A stretch of 64,000 nt of DNA from Actinoplanes sp040639655 (GTDB lineage: Bacteria; Actinomycetota; Actinomycetes; Mycobacteriales; Micromonosporaceae), in the NCBI RefSeq assembly GCF_040639655.1, contig NZ_JBFAAI010000008.1:62001-126000 (forward strand). The letters run 5' to 3'. Positions 42,460 to 50,012 of the stretch are shown here, piece after piece. Below the pieces are notes generated by a model. That model ran no database searches. It saw nothing but the letters and a program-made list of their open reading frames with translations, and had not been told where the DNA came from. A program made the position numbers and the translations under genes. Position 1 is the first letter of the stretch, and every line of letters begins with the position of its first letter.

Positions 42460-42505
42460 CGACGGCCGAGCACATCCCCCGGTCGGGAGACGTACTCGGC
42501 CGTCG
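42460..42505 (-). terminator. Hairpin after rpsI
   Basis: CGACGGCCGAG (42460-42470) pairs perfectly with 42495-42505, with a 24-base loop, 20 bases past the rpsI stop. On the minus strand it is followed by ATGTTTGC, a weak U-rich tail. Confidence 0.6.
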
Positions 42506-42525
42506 AGACAGACCGAGGCGCAAAA

Positions 42526-43023
42526 TCAGCGCTTCGAGTACTGCGGAGCCTTACGGGCCTTCTTGAGACCGTACTTCTTGCTCTCCTTGACGCGGGCGTC
42601 ACGGGTCAGGAAGCCGGCCTTCTTGAGGGCGGGACGGTCGTCCGGGTCGCTCTCGATGAGCGCACGGGCGATCGCGAGGCGGAGGGCGCCGGCCTGGCCG
42701 GTGATGCCACCACCGCGGAGGTTCGCGATGACGTCGAACTGCTCGGTGCGCTCGGCGGTCACCAGCGGCTCGCGGATCAGCTGCTGGTTGACCTTGCTGG
42801 GGAAGTAGTTCTCCAGGTCACGGCCATTGCAGGTGATCTTGCCGTTGCCGGGGACGAGGCGCACCCGGACGATGGCCTCCTTGCGGCGGCCAACGGTCTG
42901 AATCGGACGGCCACCGGGGCGCGGGGCGCGGACCGGGGCCGGCGCGGCCGTCTCGACGACGACGACCGTCTCAGCGGGCTCCTCGACGGTCTCGACGACC
43001 TCGGGCTCGATGATGTCGGACAT
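42526..43023 (-). CDS. rpsI: 30S ribosomal protein S9
   Basis: 165 residues. An acidic, Val/Glu-rich N-terminal extension of about 40 residues precedes the S9 core (GRRKEAIVRVRLVPGNGKITCNG, GGGITGQAGALRLAIARAL, and the C-terminal KKARKAPQYSKR whose Lys/Arg tail contacts P-site tRNA). ATG 43023 is chosen for GGGAGAAGG upstream. It is second in the rplM-rpsI operon. Confidence 0.97.
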   Translation of the reverse strand: MSDIIEPEVVETVEEPAETVVVVETAAPAPVRAPRPGGRPIQTVGRRKEAIVRVRLVPGNGKITCNGRDLENYFPSKVNQQLIREPLVTAERTEQFDVIANLRGGGITGQAGALRLAIARALIESDPDDRPALKKAGFLTRDARVKESKKYGLKKARKAPQYSKR

Positions 43024-43043
43024 GCTGCTGCCTTCTCCCGCGC

Positions 43044-43487
43044 TCACTGCGCGATCTGCTTGATTTCGAACGGCTGGGGCTGCTGAGCGGCGTGCGGGTG
43101 CTCAGCGCCCGGGTAGACCTTCAGCTTCTTGATGATCTGCCGCGCGAGCTTGTTGTGCGGGAGCATGCCCTTGACGGCCAGCTCGATCGCCTTCTCGGGG
43201 CGCTTGGAGAGCAGCTCCTCGTAGCCGACCTGCTTCAGACCACCCGGGTAACCGGAGTGGCGGTAGGCGACCTTGGTCTGCCGCTTGTTGCCGGTCAGGG
43301 CGACCTTGCCGGCGTTGATGATCACTACGAAGTCGCCGGTGTCGACGTGCGGGGCGAACGTCGGCTTGTGCTTGCCACGCAGAAGGCTCGCGGTGTGGGT
43401 GGCCAGGCGACCCAGAACGACGTCAGAAGCGTCGATAATGTGCCACTGACGCTCGATCTCACCCGGCTTCGGGCTGTACGTACGCAC
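43044..43487 (-). CDS. rplM: 50S ribosomal protein L13
   Basis: 147 residues from GTG 43487, giving the standard N-terminus MRTYSPKPGEIERQW and the same length as other actinobacterial L13 proteins; a frame to 43535 is rejected. Core motifs LGRLATHTASLLRGKHKP, YRHSGYPGGLK and HPHAAQQPQPFEI are present. AAGGTAATTCT precedes the GTG. Confidence 0.97.
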   Translation of the reverse strand: MRTYSPKPGEIERQWHIIDASDVVLGRLATHTASLLRGKHKPTFAPHVDTGDFVVIINAGKVALTGNKRQTKVAYRHSGYPGGLKQVGYEELLSKRPEKAIELAVKGMLPHNKLARQIIKKLKVYPGAEHPHAAQQPQPFEIKQIAQ

Positions 43488-44118
43488 AGAATTACCTTGT
43501 CTCGTCGTCGGTCTGGGGGCGCGCGCTGGTCGCATCGACTGGATGCGTCAAGCGTCCCCGCATAGGGACCACGCGCAGCTGTCGCACAACAGCAGGCAAC
43601 GATACCCGGCTGCGCGGCTCGTGGTCAAAACGGGCAGTGTCCAGGGCACTGACCGTCCGGCGAGCGTTCTGGTTGCAAACACTCAGCCCTAGCGGAACCC
43701 CAAACGTCGACCAGCATACTCCGCGCTGCGGGCACACCCGAAGCGGGTGGTGCAACCCCGGCCCGCCTGACTTTGCAGGCTCGAAACAAATGGGACGCTC
43801 ACCGGAAATTCCACCCCGGCACGCTTCCTGCATGGCCATCGGTGCGGACCCCAGAGCGACGCGGCCCGGCATTGGCCGATGCCGCGCCCTCGGGCGCACC
43901 ATGGAGAGACCACCGTCAGGGTTGAGGACGGACCTGACGGTGTTCACCGAGCCGGCTCGCCGGATCGGTGGGGAGAAGTCGCGGCGTGCCCCGGACGGAG
44001 GCATGGCGAAGAACGCAAGCGTGACGTGGGAGCGGGTCTACGCTGAGGACGGCGGGCTTCGAGCGTGCCCTTCGGTGGACCGTTCGGCCACGCCGCGACT
44101 TCTCGACCCGGGGATCGG
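43488..44118. promoter_or_regulatory. Leader and promoter region of rplM, plus unassigned DNA
   Basis: 631 bases with no convincing gene. The rplM promoter is at 43599-43628, giving a leader of about 100 bases that contains a small hairpin (GCTGT-N6-ACAGC), possibly for ribosomal-protein control. Beyond 43630 I see nothing but antisense open frames without family resemblance. Confidence 0.5.
43599..43628 (-). promoter_or_regulatory. rplM-rpsI promoter
   Basis: On the minus strand TTGACC (43628-43623), an 18-base spacer and TATCGT (43604-43599). Confidence 0.7.
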
Positions 44119-45264
44119 ATGACCGACCGGACCCCGGGCGCCCGGCGGGCGGTGCTGACGGCCGCCGCACTGTCCGAGCCGGCCGCCGCACTGTCCGGCT
44201 ACACCGTCGGCGTGACCGCTGATCGCCGCAACGATGAACTGGGCACCCTGCTCGAGGCACGCGGAGCCCGGGTCGTGCTCGCCCCGGCACTGCGAATCGT
44301 CCCCATCTCCGACGACGCCGAGTTGCGTGCCGCCACCCGCGCCTGCCTCGAAACCCCGCCTGACGTCGTGCTGGTCAACACCGGTATCGGCATGCGGGGC
44401 TGGTTGGAGGCGGCGGAAAGCTGGGGGCTGGCCGAGCCGTTGCGCGAGGTCATCTCCCGCGCGTACCTCGTCGCCCGCGGTCCCAAGGCGCGGGCCGCGG
44501 TGCGGTCGGCCGGCCTGCACGACCAGTGGTCCCCCGACGGCGAGGGGTACGAGGAGGTGGTCGAGCATCTGACCGCCCGGGGCATGGCCGGTCTCACCAT
44601 CGCGATGCAGCTGCACGGCGAGAGCCAGCCCGAATACACCGAGGCCCTGGAGTCGGCCGGTGCCCGGGTCATCGAACTTCCGGTCTATCGCTGGGCGCCG
44701 CCGGTCGACCCGGCACCGCTGCACCGGCTGACCGATCTGATCACCGGCCGTCTCGTCGACGCCGTCACGTTCACGTCCGCGGCCGCCGTCCAGGCCGTCC
44801 TGCATGCCGCCGGGACCGGTGCCGACAGCCTGCTGGACGCGTTGCGTGACGACGTCATGGCCGCGTGCGTCGGACCGGTCACCTCGGCACCGCTGCTCCG
44901 CCGGGGCGTCCCGGTCGTCACGCCCGGCCGTGCCAGGTTGAGTGCGCTTGTTCGTACGATCGTCGATGAATTGCCCAAGCGGGCCGTGACCCTGCGCATC
45001 TCCGGGCACTCGATCACGTTGCGCGGCCACGCCGCGGTGGTCGACGGCGTGCTGCGCCCGCTCGCGCCCGCCCCGATGGCGGTGCTGCGGGCGCTCGCCA
45101 CTTCCCCGGGCCATGTCCTGTCCCGGGCCGCCCTGCTCCAGGCCCTGCCGCGCGGCGCCGACGAGCACGCGGTCGAGATGGCGGTGGCCCGGCTCCGGGC
45201 CGGGCTGGCCGTACCCGGAGTGGTCCAGACCGTGGTGAAACGCGGTTACCGCATCCCGGTCTGA
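44119..45264 (+). CDS. Uroporphyrinogen-III synthase-like protein fused to a winged-helix DNA-binding domain
   Basis: 381 residues. The HemD-like two-lobe region (about 28-275; YTVGVTADRRNDELGTLLEARG, NTGIGMRGWLE, VTFTSAAAVQAVL, CVGPVTSAPL) is followed by an OmpR-type winged helix (about 285-380; RGHAAVVDGVLRPLAPAPMAVLRAL, HAVEMAVARLRAGL, TVVKRGYRI). M. tuberculosis Rv0260c has the same fusion and lies by nitrite-assimilation genes; here it stands alone between rplM and the conservon. I infer a regulator that may sense a tetrapyrrole rather than the housekeeping HemD. ATG 44119 is chosen because the upstream frame has no start signal. Confidence 0.82.
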   Translation: MTDRTPGARRAVLTAAALSEPAAALSGYTVGVTADRRNDELGTLLEARGARVVLAPALRIVPISDDAELRAATRACLETPPDVVLVNTGIGMRGWLEAAESWGLAEPLREVISRAYLVARGPKARAAVRSAGLHDQWSPDGEGYEEVVEHLTARGMAGLTIAMQLHGESQPEYTEALESAGARVIELPVYRWAPPVDPAPLHRLTDLITGRLVDAVTFTSAAAVQAVLHAAGTGADSLLDALRDDVMAACVGPVTSAPLLRRGVPVVTPGRARLSALVRTIVDELPKRAVTLRISGHSITLRGHAAVVDGVLRPLAPAPMAVLRALATSPGHVLSRAALLQALPRGADEHAVEMAVARLRAGLAVPGVVQTVVKRGYRIPV

Positions 45265-45271
45265 GGTGACC

Positions 45272-45892
45272 TCAGCCGACCGGGGTGGCGTGCTCGTGCT
45301 CGGTCACCAGCGTCGCCATGGCGTGCTCGACCACACCGATCAGCACGGCCTTGACCGAATCGCGGTGCCGGGCGTCACACATGATCAGCGGAACCCGAGC
45401 CGGGATGGCCAGCGCCTCCCGCACCTCCTCCGACTCGTAACGCGGCGCGCCGTCGAAGCAGTTGACCGCCACCAGGTACGGCAGGTGCCGGTTCTCGAAG
45501 TAGTCGAGCGGCGCGAACGCGTCGGTGAGCCGGCGGGTGTCCACCAGTACCGCCGCGCCGACCGCACCGCGGATCAGCTCGTCCCACATGAACCAGAACC
45601 GGGTCTGCCCCGGGGTACCGAAGAGGTAGAGGATCAGGTCGTCGGCCATGGTGATCCGGCCGAAGTCCATGGCGACCGTGGTGCTTCCCTTCTCCGGCAC
45701 CTTGGACGCGTCGTCGATCCCGGCCCCGGCCACGGTCATCACCGCTTCCGTGGTCAGCGGCTCGATCTCGGAGACAGCCCCCACGAGGGTCGTCTTACCC
45801 ACACCGAAACCACCCGCGACCACGATCTTCGCGGAGGTGATCTCGGTGGGATGCGGCCGCGTACGCCCCTCATCAGAGCTTGCGAAGTCCAC
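45272..45892 (-). CDS. cvnD: Conservon small GTPase-like protein (CvnD type)
   Basis: 206 residues. The P-loop GGFGVGKTTLVGAVSEIEPLTTE (about 25-47), the switch region GTPGQTRFWFMWDEL with the unusual WxW insertion, and AVNCFDG in place of NKxD are typical of CvnD GTP-binding proteins. It acts as a membrane-recruited switch in the conservon complex. GTG 45892 overlaps cvnC by 20 bases. Confidence 0.9.
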   Translation of the reverse strand: MDFASSDEGRTRPHPTEITSAKIVVAGGFGVGKTTLVGAVSEIEPLTTEAVMTVAGAGIDDASKVPEKGSTTVAMDFGRITMADDLILYLFGTPGQTRFWFMWDELIRGAVGAAVLVDTRRLTDAFAPLDYFENRHLPYLVAVNCFDGAPRYESEEVREALAIPARVPLIMCDARHRDSVKAVLIGVVEHAMATLVTEHEHATPVG

Positions 45893-46235
45893 CCAACACC
45901 CTTCCCAGCAGGTCCATCCGCTCCGTGAAGCCGGTCTTGGGAGCGGCACTGTGCAGCTGAAGCAGCCCGTCGGCGACCATGTCGGCGACGAGCACCCGGG
46001 TTACCCCCAGTGGTAACCGGGTGTGCGCCGCGAGCTCGGCGAGCGATAGTGCTTTCGGCTCACACAGCACGGCGATGCGGTACTTGTCGTGCCCGGCGAA
46101 TCGTGATTCCTGCACTGCCGCCGGGCTCGCCAGCAGAACCGCCTCGATCGGGATGTCCCGGCTCGGTTCGGTCCGGCCGCGCGTGACCGCGTACGGCCGC
46201 ACCAGGTTGCCCCGGGGATCGTGCGGCTGTGTCAT
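45873..46235 (-). CDS. cvnC: DUF742 protein, conservon component (CvnC type)
   Basis: 120 residues. LVRPYAVTRGRTEPS at the N-terminus and a winged-helix-like LSLAELAAHTRLPLGVTRVLVADMVADGLLQLH are standard DUF742. It is thought to link the kinase to the GTPase; biochemical function is poorly known. Located between cvnB (gap 43 bases) and cvnD (overlap). Confidence 0.92.
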   Translation of the reverse strand: MTQPHDPRGNLVRPYAVTRGRTEPSRDIPIEAVLLASPAAVQESRFAGHDKYRIAVLCEPKALSLAELAAHTRLPLGVTRVLVADMVADGLLQLHSAAPKTGFTERMDLLGRVLGGLRKL

Positions 46236-46278
46236 GTCGCGGTCACCTCGTCTCCGCCGGGGCGATGAGCCCCGGCGC

Positions 46279-46686
46279 CTAGTGGCTGACGGCCTCGCGT
46301 GGCGCCGGCGACAGGGCCGCGCCGACGCGTTCCACCAGCAGGGCCATCTCGTAGCCGACCTGACCGACGTCGCAGTTGCGCGCCGCCAGGACGGCCATCG
46401 ACGAACCGTCGCTGATGGACATCAGGAAAAGATAGCCGCTGTCCATTTCGATGATGGTCTGTTGCACCTGTCCGGCATTGAACATCCGGGACGCGCCGTC
46501 CGTGAGACTGACCACGCCGGAGGTGATGGCGGCGAGTTGCTCGGCACGATCGGTCGGCAGATCCCGCGACGATGCCAGTAGCAGCCCGTCGGCGGACACG
46601 GCGATCACGTGCGCGATGCCGGCGACGCTGTCGGCGAAGTTGCTGAGCAGCCAGCCCATGTCGTGCATGGTTGGGGGCCTGGTCAC
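46279..46686 (-). CDS. cvnB: Roadblock/LC7 protein, conservon component (CvnB type)
   Basis: 135 residues with a Roadblock/LC7 fold (LLSNFADSVAGIAHVIAVSADGLLLASS, then GQVQQTIIEMDSGYLFLMSISDGSSMAVLA). Such proteins usually act as GTPase-modulating partners. GTG 46686 overlaps the stop of cvnA (GTGA), so translation is coupled. Confidence 0.92.
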   Translation of the reverse strand: MTRPPTMHDMGWLLSNFADSVAGIAHVIAVSADGLLLASSRDLPTDRAEQLAAITSGVVSLTDGASRMFNAGQVQQTIIEMDSGYLFLMSISDGSSMAVLAARNCDVGQVGYEMALLVERVGAALSPAPREAVSH

Positions 46687-49385
46687 TGTTCCTTCTCCTT
46701 CGGAGCCTGTGTTGCCGCGGCGGCGGTCTCGGCAACGCCGTCCGTCCGCCCTCGTTGCACTCCCCGGTGATACGCGGAAAGCAGTCCGCGAACCTCATCG
46801 GCATTGCGACGATGTAGCTGTCGCGGGGTGGTCTCCACCCCGCCGGGAACGAGCTGCGCCTGCGGGATCCGTTTGGGCAGTCCGGATCGGGTGATGCCGG
46901 CGTCCTTCGGGTCGGAGGCCGCCATGGCGCGGTGCCAGCCCTCGTCCGCCGAGGTGCGCCAGCGGTCCTCGTCGTTCTGGCGCGGCTTTGGAACGCTGGG
47001 CGGAGGCTGAACCGCAACGGTCACCGGCGTAGGCGGTGGCGCGTATCCAGCGGTCGGCATGCCGTGGATGTCGGTGGGTTCGCTCTCGTCCGGGAACCAG
47101 CTGTGCTGCATCTCCATCCGGATCTGCGCGGGGACGGGTTCCGCTGCGGGCGAAGTGGGTGCGGGTACCGGTGCGGGCGGAGCGGGTGGCGTCGCGGCCA
47201 CCGGCTCGGTGTCCACCGGCTTGGGAACCCGCGTCGGCAACCGTGGGCGGTCCGGCGTCGGCTTGAGATCCAATTCGGACATGGGTACGCCCACCTGCGG
47301 CGCCCGAACCGGCTGGCGGGGCACCGGGGGGAGGGCGGTACGAACAGCCGGGCGCGCGTCCACGCTGCGCGGCGATCCGATGGGCAGCTGAGGCGGCGGC
47401 CCGGGCCGCGTCCAGCTGGCCGCGCGGGGCGGCGGGGCACTCGACGCTCCCGGCATGACGACGACGCCGGCGGGCAGCGTGACCTCGGCGACGATGCCGC
47501 CGTCCGGGCCGGGCCGCAGCTGCACCCGGATGTTGTGCCGGGACGCCAGCCGCCCGACGACCGCGACGCCCATCAGCCGGAACGCGGAGGCGTCCACTTC
47601 GGTCGGCTCGCTCAGTTTCCGGTTGAGCGTCTCCAGCTGTTCGGCGGAGATGCCCAGACCGCGGTCCTCGATCCGGACCACGGCGTGATCTCCGTTACGG
47701 CCGCCGTGCGCCATCACGACGGTGTCCGGGGCGGAGAAGCGGGTGGCGTTGTCGAGCAGTTCGGCGATCAGCCGCACCACGTCGTTGACGGCCGCCGCGG
47801 CGATCAGCACGTCGGTGTCGATGGTGCCGATCTCGATCCGGTGGTAGAGCTCCACCTCGGACTGTGCGGCCCGGAGCGCGTCGATCAGCAGGGCGTCCTC
47901 GCGGCGTGGTGTGCCGACCTCGGCCCCGGCCAGCACCAGCAGGTTCTCGTCGTTGCGGCGCATCCGGGTGGCGAGGTGGTCGAGTTCGAAGAGGCGTGCC
48001 AGCCGCTTCGGGTCCTCCTCCATCCGTTCGATCTGGTCGAGCTCGCCGATCATCCGGTCGACCAGCGACTGACTGCGCCGGGCCAGGCTGAGGAACATGG
48101 TGGAGAGGCTGATCCGCAGTGCCGCCTGCTCGGCCGCGACCCGGATGGCCTCCCGGTGCACCATGTTGAAGGCCTCGGCCACCTCACCGAACTCGTCACG
48201 GTCGACGACCTCGATCGGGTCCCGGCTGTGCGCGACGATCCGTTCGACACCGCCGTCGCCGAGGCTCTCCACGTCCTGCAGCAGGCTCACCGCCTCGGGC
48301 AGGTCCCGGCTGGCCACCGCGAGCGCGCCCTCCCGCAGGCGCCGCACCGACAGCAGCAGTGAGCGGCCCAGGTAGAAGGCGATGGTGACGGTCGCGATCA
48401 GGACCACGAGAACCACGATGAACTCGATCGTGGCCAGGCGGGTGGTGGTGGTCCGCTCGTCCTCGGCGAGCGAGACCGCTCGGGACTCCAGTTGGCGCTC
48501 GGCGTCACGAAGCATCAGCCCCAGGCCCGCGAAGGCTTCGACGACCTGATCGGGAGCTGCGGCGGACGGGCCGGAGAGTCCGGCCGTCACCTGGTCGGCG
48601 CGAGCCACCGTCTCGTCGGCCATGATCGTGTCGATCAGAGCGACCTGGTCACGGGTGGCGACCGCGCGGAAGTCGGTGAGCGCCCGGGCCCGGGTGACCT
48701 GCGCGGAGATCAACTCACGCTGGCGGCCGGCGCTCAGGTCGCCGGTGGCACGGGTGACGTACGCCAGCGCCGCCTGTTCCGAGGCGGCGCTCTCCAGCTC
48801 CGAGAACGCGGCGACGGCGCGCAGGCTGTCGGCGACCTCGCCGCGTTCGGCGACCTGGCTCAGCAGGTCCTCGTAACCGTTCAGGCCGGCGAGCAGGGCG
48901 CTGTACCGCTGGGCCACGTCAGGGAGTGCGCCACCGCCGCGCGCCGCGACCGTGGTCCGGAGCTCGCTCAGCCCGTTCAGCTGTCCGTCGACGGCGGTGA
49001 GGCGGATCTCGACCCGCTCGGGTATCGAGGTGATCGCGGCCCGCTCGGTCCGGTAGCGCTCCACCTGGGCGTCCACGGCCTTGGACGCCTCGCGGAATCC
49101 GGTCTCGGCGCTGTTCGGTGCACCCAGGAACTGGATGGCGGCCATCCGCTCGTCGTGCAGCAGCCGGTTCAGAGCGGAGAGGTCGGTGCCGAGTTCGGCG
49201 AGCTGGGCGACCCGTTCGGCGTCACTCGACTCCTCGCCGACCTCGAGCAGGCGCATCGAGGACACGACAGCGACGGCGACGAGAGGAAGAATCAGCATCC
49301 CGGCGAGCCGCGAGCGGAGCCGGGCCTTCCGTGGGCTCCGGAAGCTGCCACGTCGCGCAGCCAGGGCCGAGGATCCCGTGCTCAC
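46683..49385 (-). CDS. cvnA: Conservon sensor histidine kinase-like protein (CvnA type)
   Basis: 900 residues. Membrane helix at about 28-46, an extracellular helical sensor of ~270 residues (nitrate/nitrite-sensor-like), a second helix near 325-345, HAMP linker, then an ATPase domain with ELLDNATRFSAPDTVV (N box) and VRIEDRGLGIS (G1 box). A canonical H-box is not clear; DHLATRMRRNDENLLVLAG is typical of CvnA. The C-terminal ~250 residues are Pro/Ala-rich and disordered. GTG 49385 is chosen for AAGGAG six bases upstream; a frame to 49421 lacks one. It heads cvnABCD. Confidence 0.92.
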   Translation of the reverse strand: MSTGSSALAARRGSFRSPRKARLRSRLAGMLILPLVAVAVVSSMRLLEVGEESSDAERVAQLAELGTDLSALNRLLHDERMAAIQFLGAPNSAETGFREASKAVDAQVERYRTERAAITSIPERVEIRLTAVDGQLNGLSELRTTVAARGGGALPDVAQRYSALLAGLNGYEDLLSQVAERGEVADSLRAVAAFSELESAASEQAALAYVTRATGDLSAGRQRELISAQVTRARALTDFRAVATRDQVALIDTIMADETVARADQVTAGLSGPSAAAPDQVVEAFAGLGLMLRDAERQLESRAVSLAEDERTTTTRLATIEFIVVLVVLIATVTIAFYLGRSLLLSVRRLREGALAVASRDLPEAVSLLQDVESLGDGGVERIVAHSRDPIEVVDRDEFGEVAEAFNMVHREAIRVAAEQAALRISLSTMFLSLARRSQSLVDRMIGELDQIERMEEDPKRLARLFELDHLATRMRRNDENLLVLAGAEVGTPRREDALLIDALRAAQSEVELYHRIEIGTIDTDVLIAAAAVNDVVRLIAELLDNATRFSAPDTVVMAHGGRNGDHAVVRIEDRGLGISAEQLETLNRKLSEPTEVDASAFRLMGVAVVGRLASRHNIRVQLRPGPDGGIVAEVTLPAGVVVMPGASSAPPPRAASWTRPGPPPQLPIGSPRSVDARPAVRTALPPVPRQPVRAPQVGVPMSELDLKPTPDRPRLPTRVPKPVDTEPVAATPPAPPAPVPAPTSPAAEPVPAQIRMEMQHSWFPDESEPTDIHGMPTAGYAPPPTPVTVAVQPPPSVPKPRQNDEDRWRTSADEGWHRAMAASDPKDAGITRSGLPKRIPQAQLVPGGVETTPRQLHRRNADEVRGLLSAYHRGVQRGRTDGVAETAAAATQAPKEKEQ

Positions 49386-50012
49386 GACATCTCCTTCGCG
49401 GTCGTCACCGCTCCGCACCACCGCTGGAGCCGGCCGAATAAACCTTCTCCAACCGGGCGTCGAGCCCGGTCACCGATCCGGCGACCGGCCTCACCAGCTG
49501 GAAAAGGCTGCGGTCCGGCCCCGTCCGGTGCCCGCAGCAGAGCCCGCGCCGTTTCCGGCACGGCGGCGATTTCATCAGAACGCCGGGCCATTTGGGAAGT
49601 CTGGATCCTCCTGTAAAAGGCTCCACTGTCCGGGTGATAAGTGCGCGCGAGTACGTCCCGTGGCCGGGCTCCCGGCGTTGACGTGCACGAATACGTCACT
49701 CGCAACCGTCCGTGAGGTTGTGATCACCGGGCACCATGGAAATTCCAACCACTATGTGGGAGTTCCGTCCCGAGACCTCGATGAACACGGTGGCAAGCTT
49801 TGGCGTGAAACGACGGACTCGCTGTCCGTGCGCGACAGTGTCCACTCCGGACCTTCCCTCTGGCAAGTAGCCCAGAGGTCGTCCGGGAGTCACCGTAAGT
49901 AACCGAATTCAGATCGATGCACGTCGATCATAGACGTACACGACTTTAGGACGGCTTAAGAAGGGGGCCCCGGACTGGCGCATGATGCGGAACATTCCGT
50001 AACGTGCGCGGC
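49386..50012. promoter_or_regulatory. Intergenic region between divergent cvnA and the 50013 gene
   Basis: 627 bases without a convincing gene; small open frames at 49382-49705 and 49696-49893 (minus) have no recognisable features. It contains a dyad TGACGT-N8-ACGTCA at 49679-49698, which could be an operator, and the -10 box at 50000-50005. Confidence 0.4.
50000..50005 (+). promoter_or_regulatory. Candidate leaderless -10 box for the 50013 gene
   Basis: TAACGT, then GCGCGGC, then the ATG at 50013. No ribosome binding site is present. Confidence 0.5.

Noticed and set aside
43492..44004. 170-residue minus-strand ORF upstream of rplM
   Set aside because: Contains the rplM promoter and leader, has no recognisable features, and lacks a ribosome site.
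49382..49893. Two small minus-strand ORFs (107 and 65 codons) upstream of cvnA
   Set aside because: No domain, no start signals, and the first overlaps the cvnA ribosome site region.
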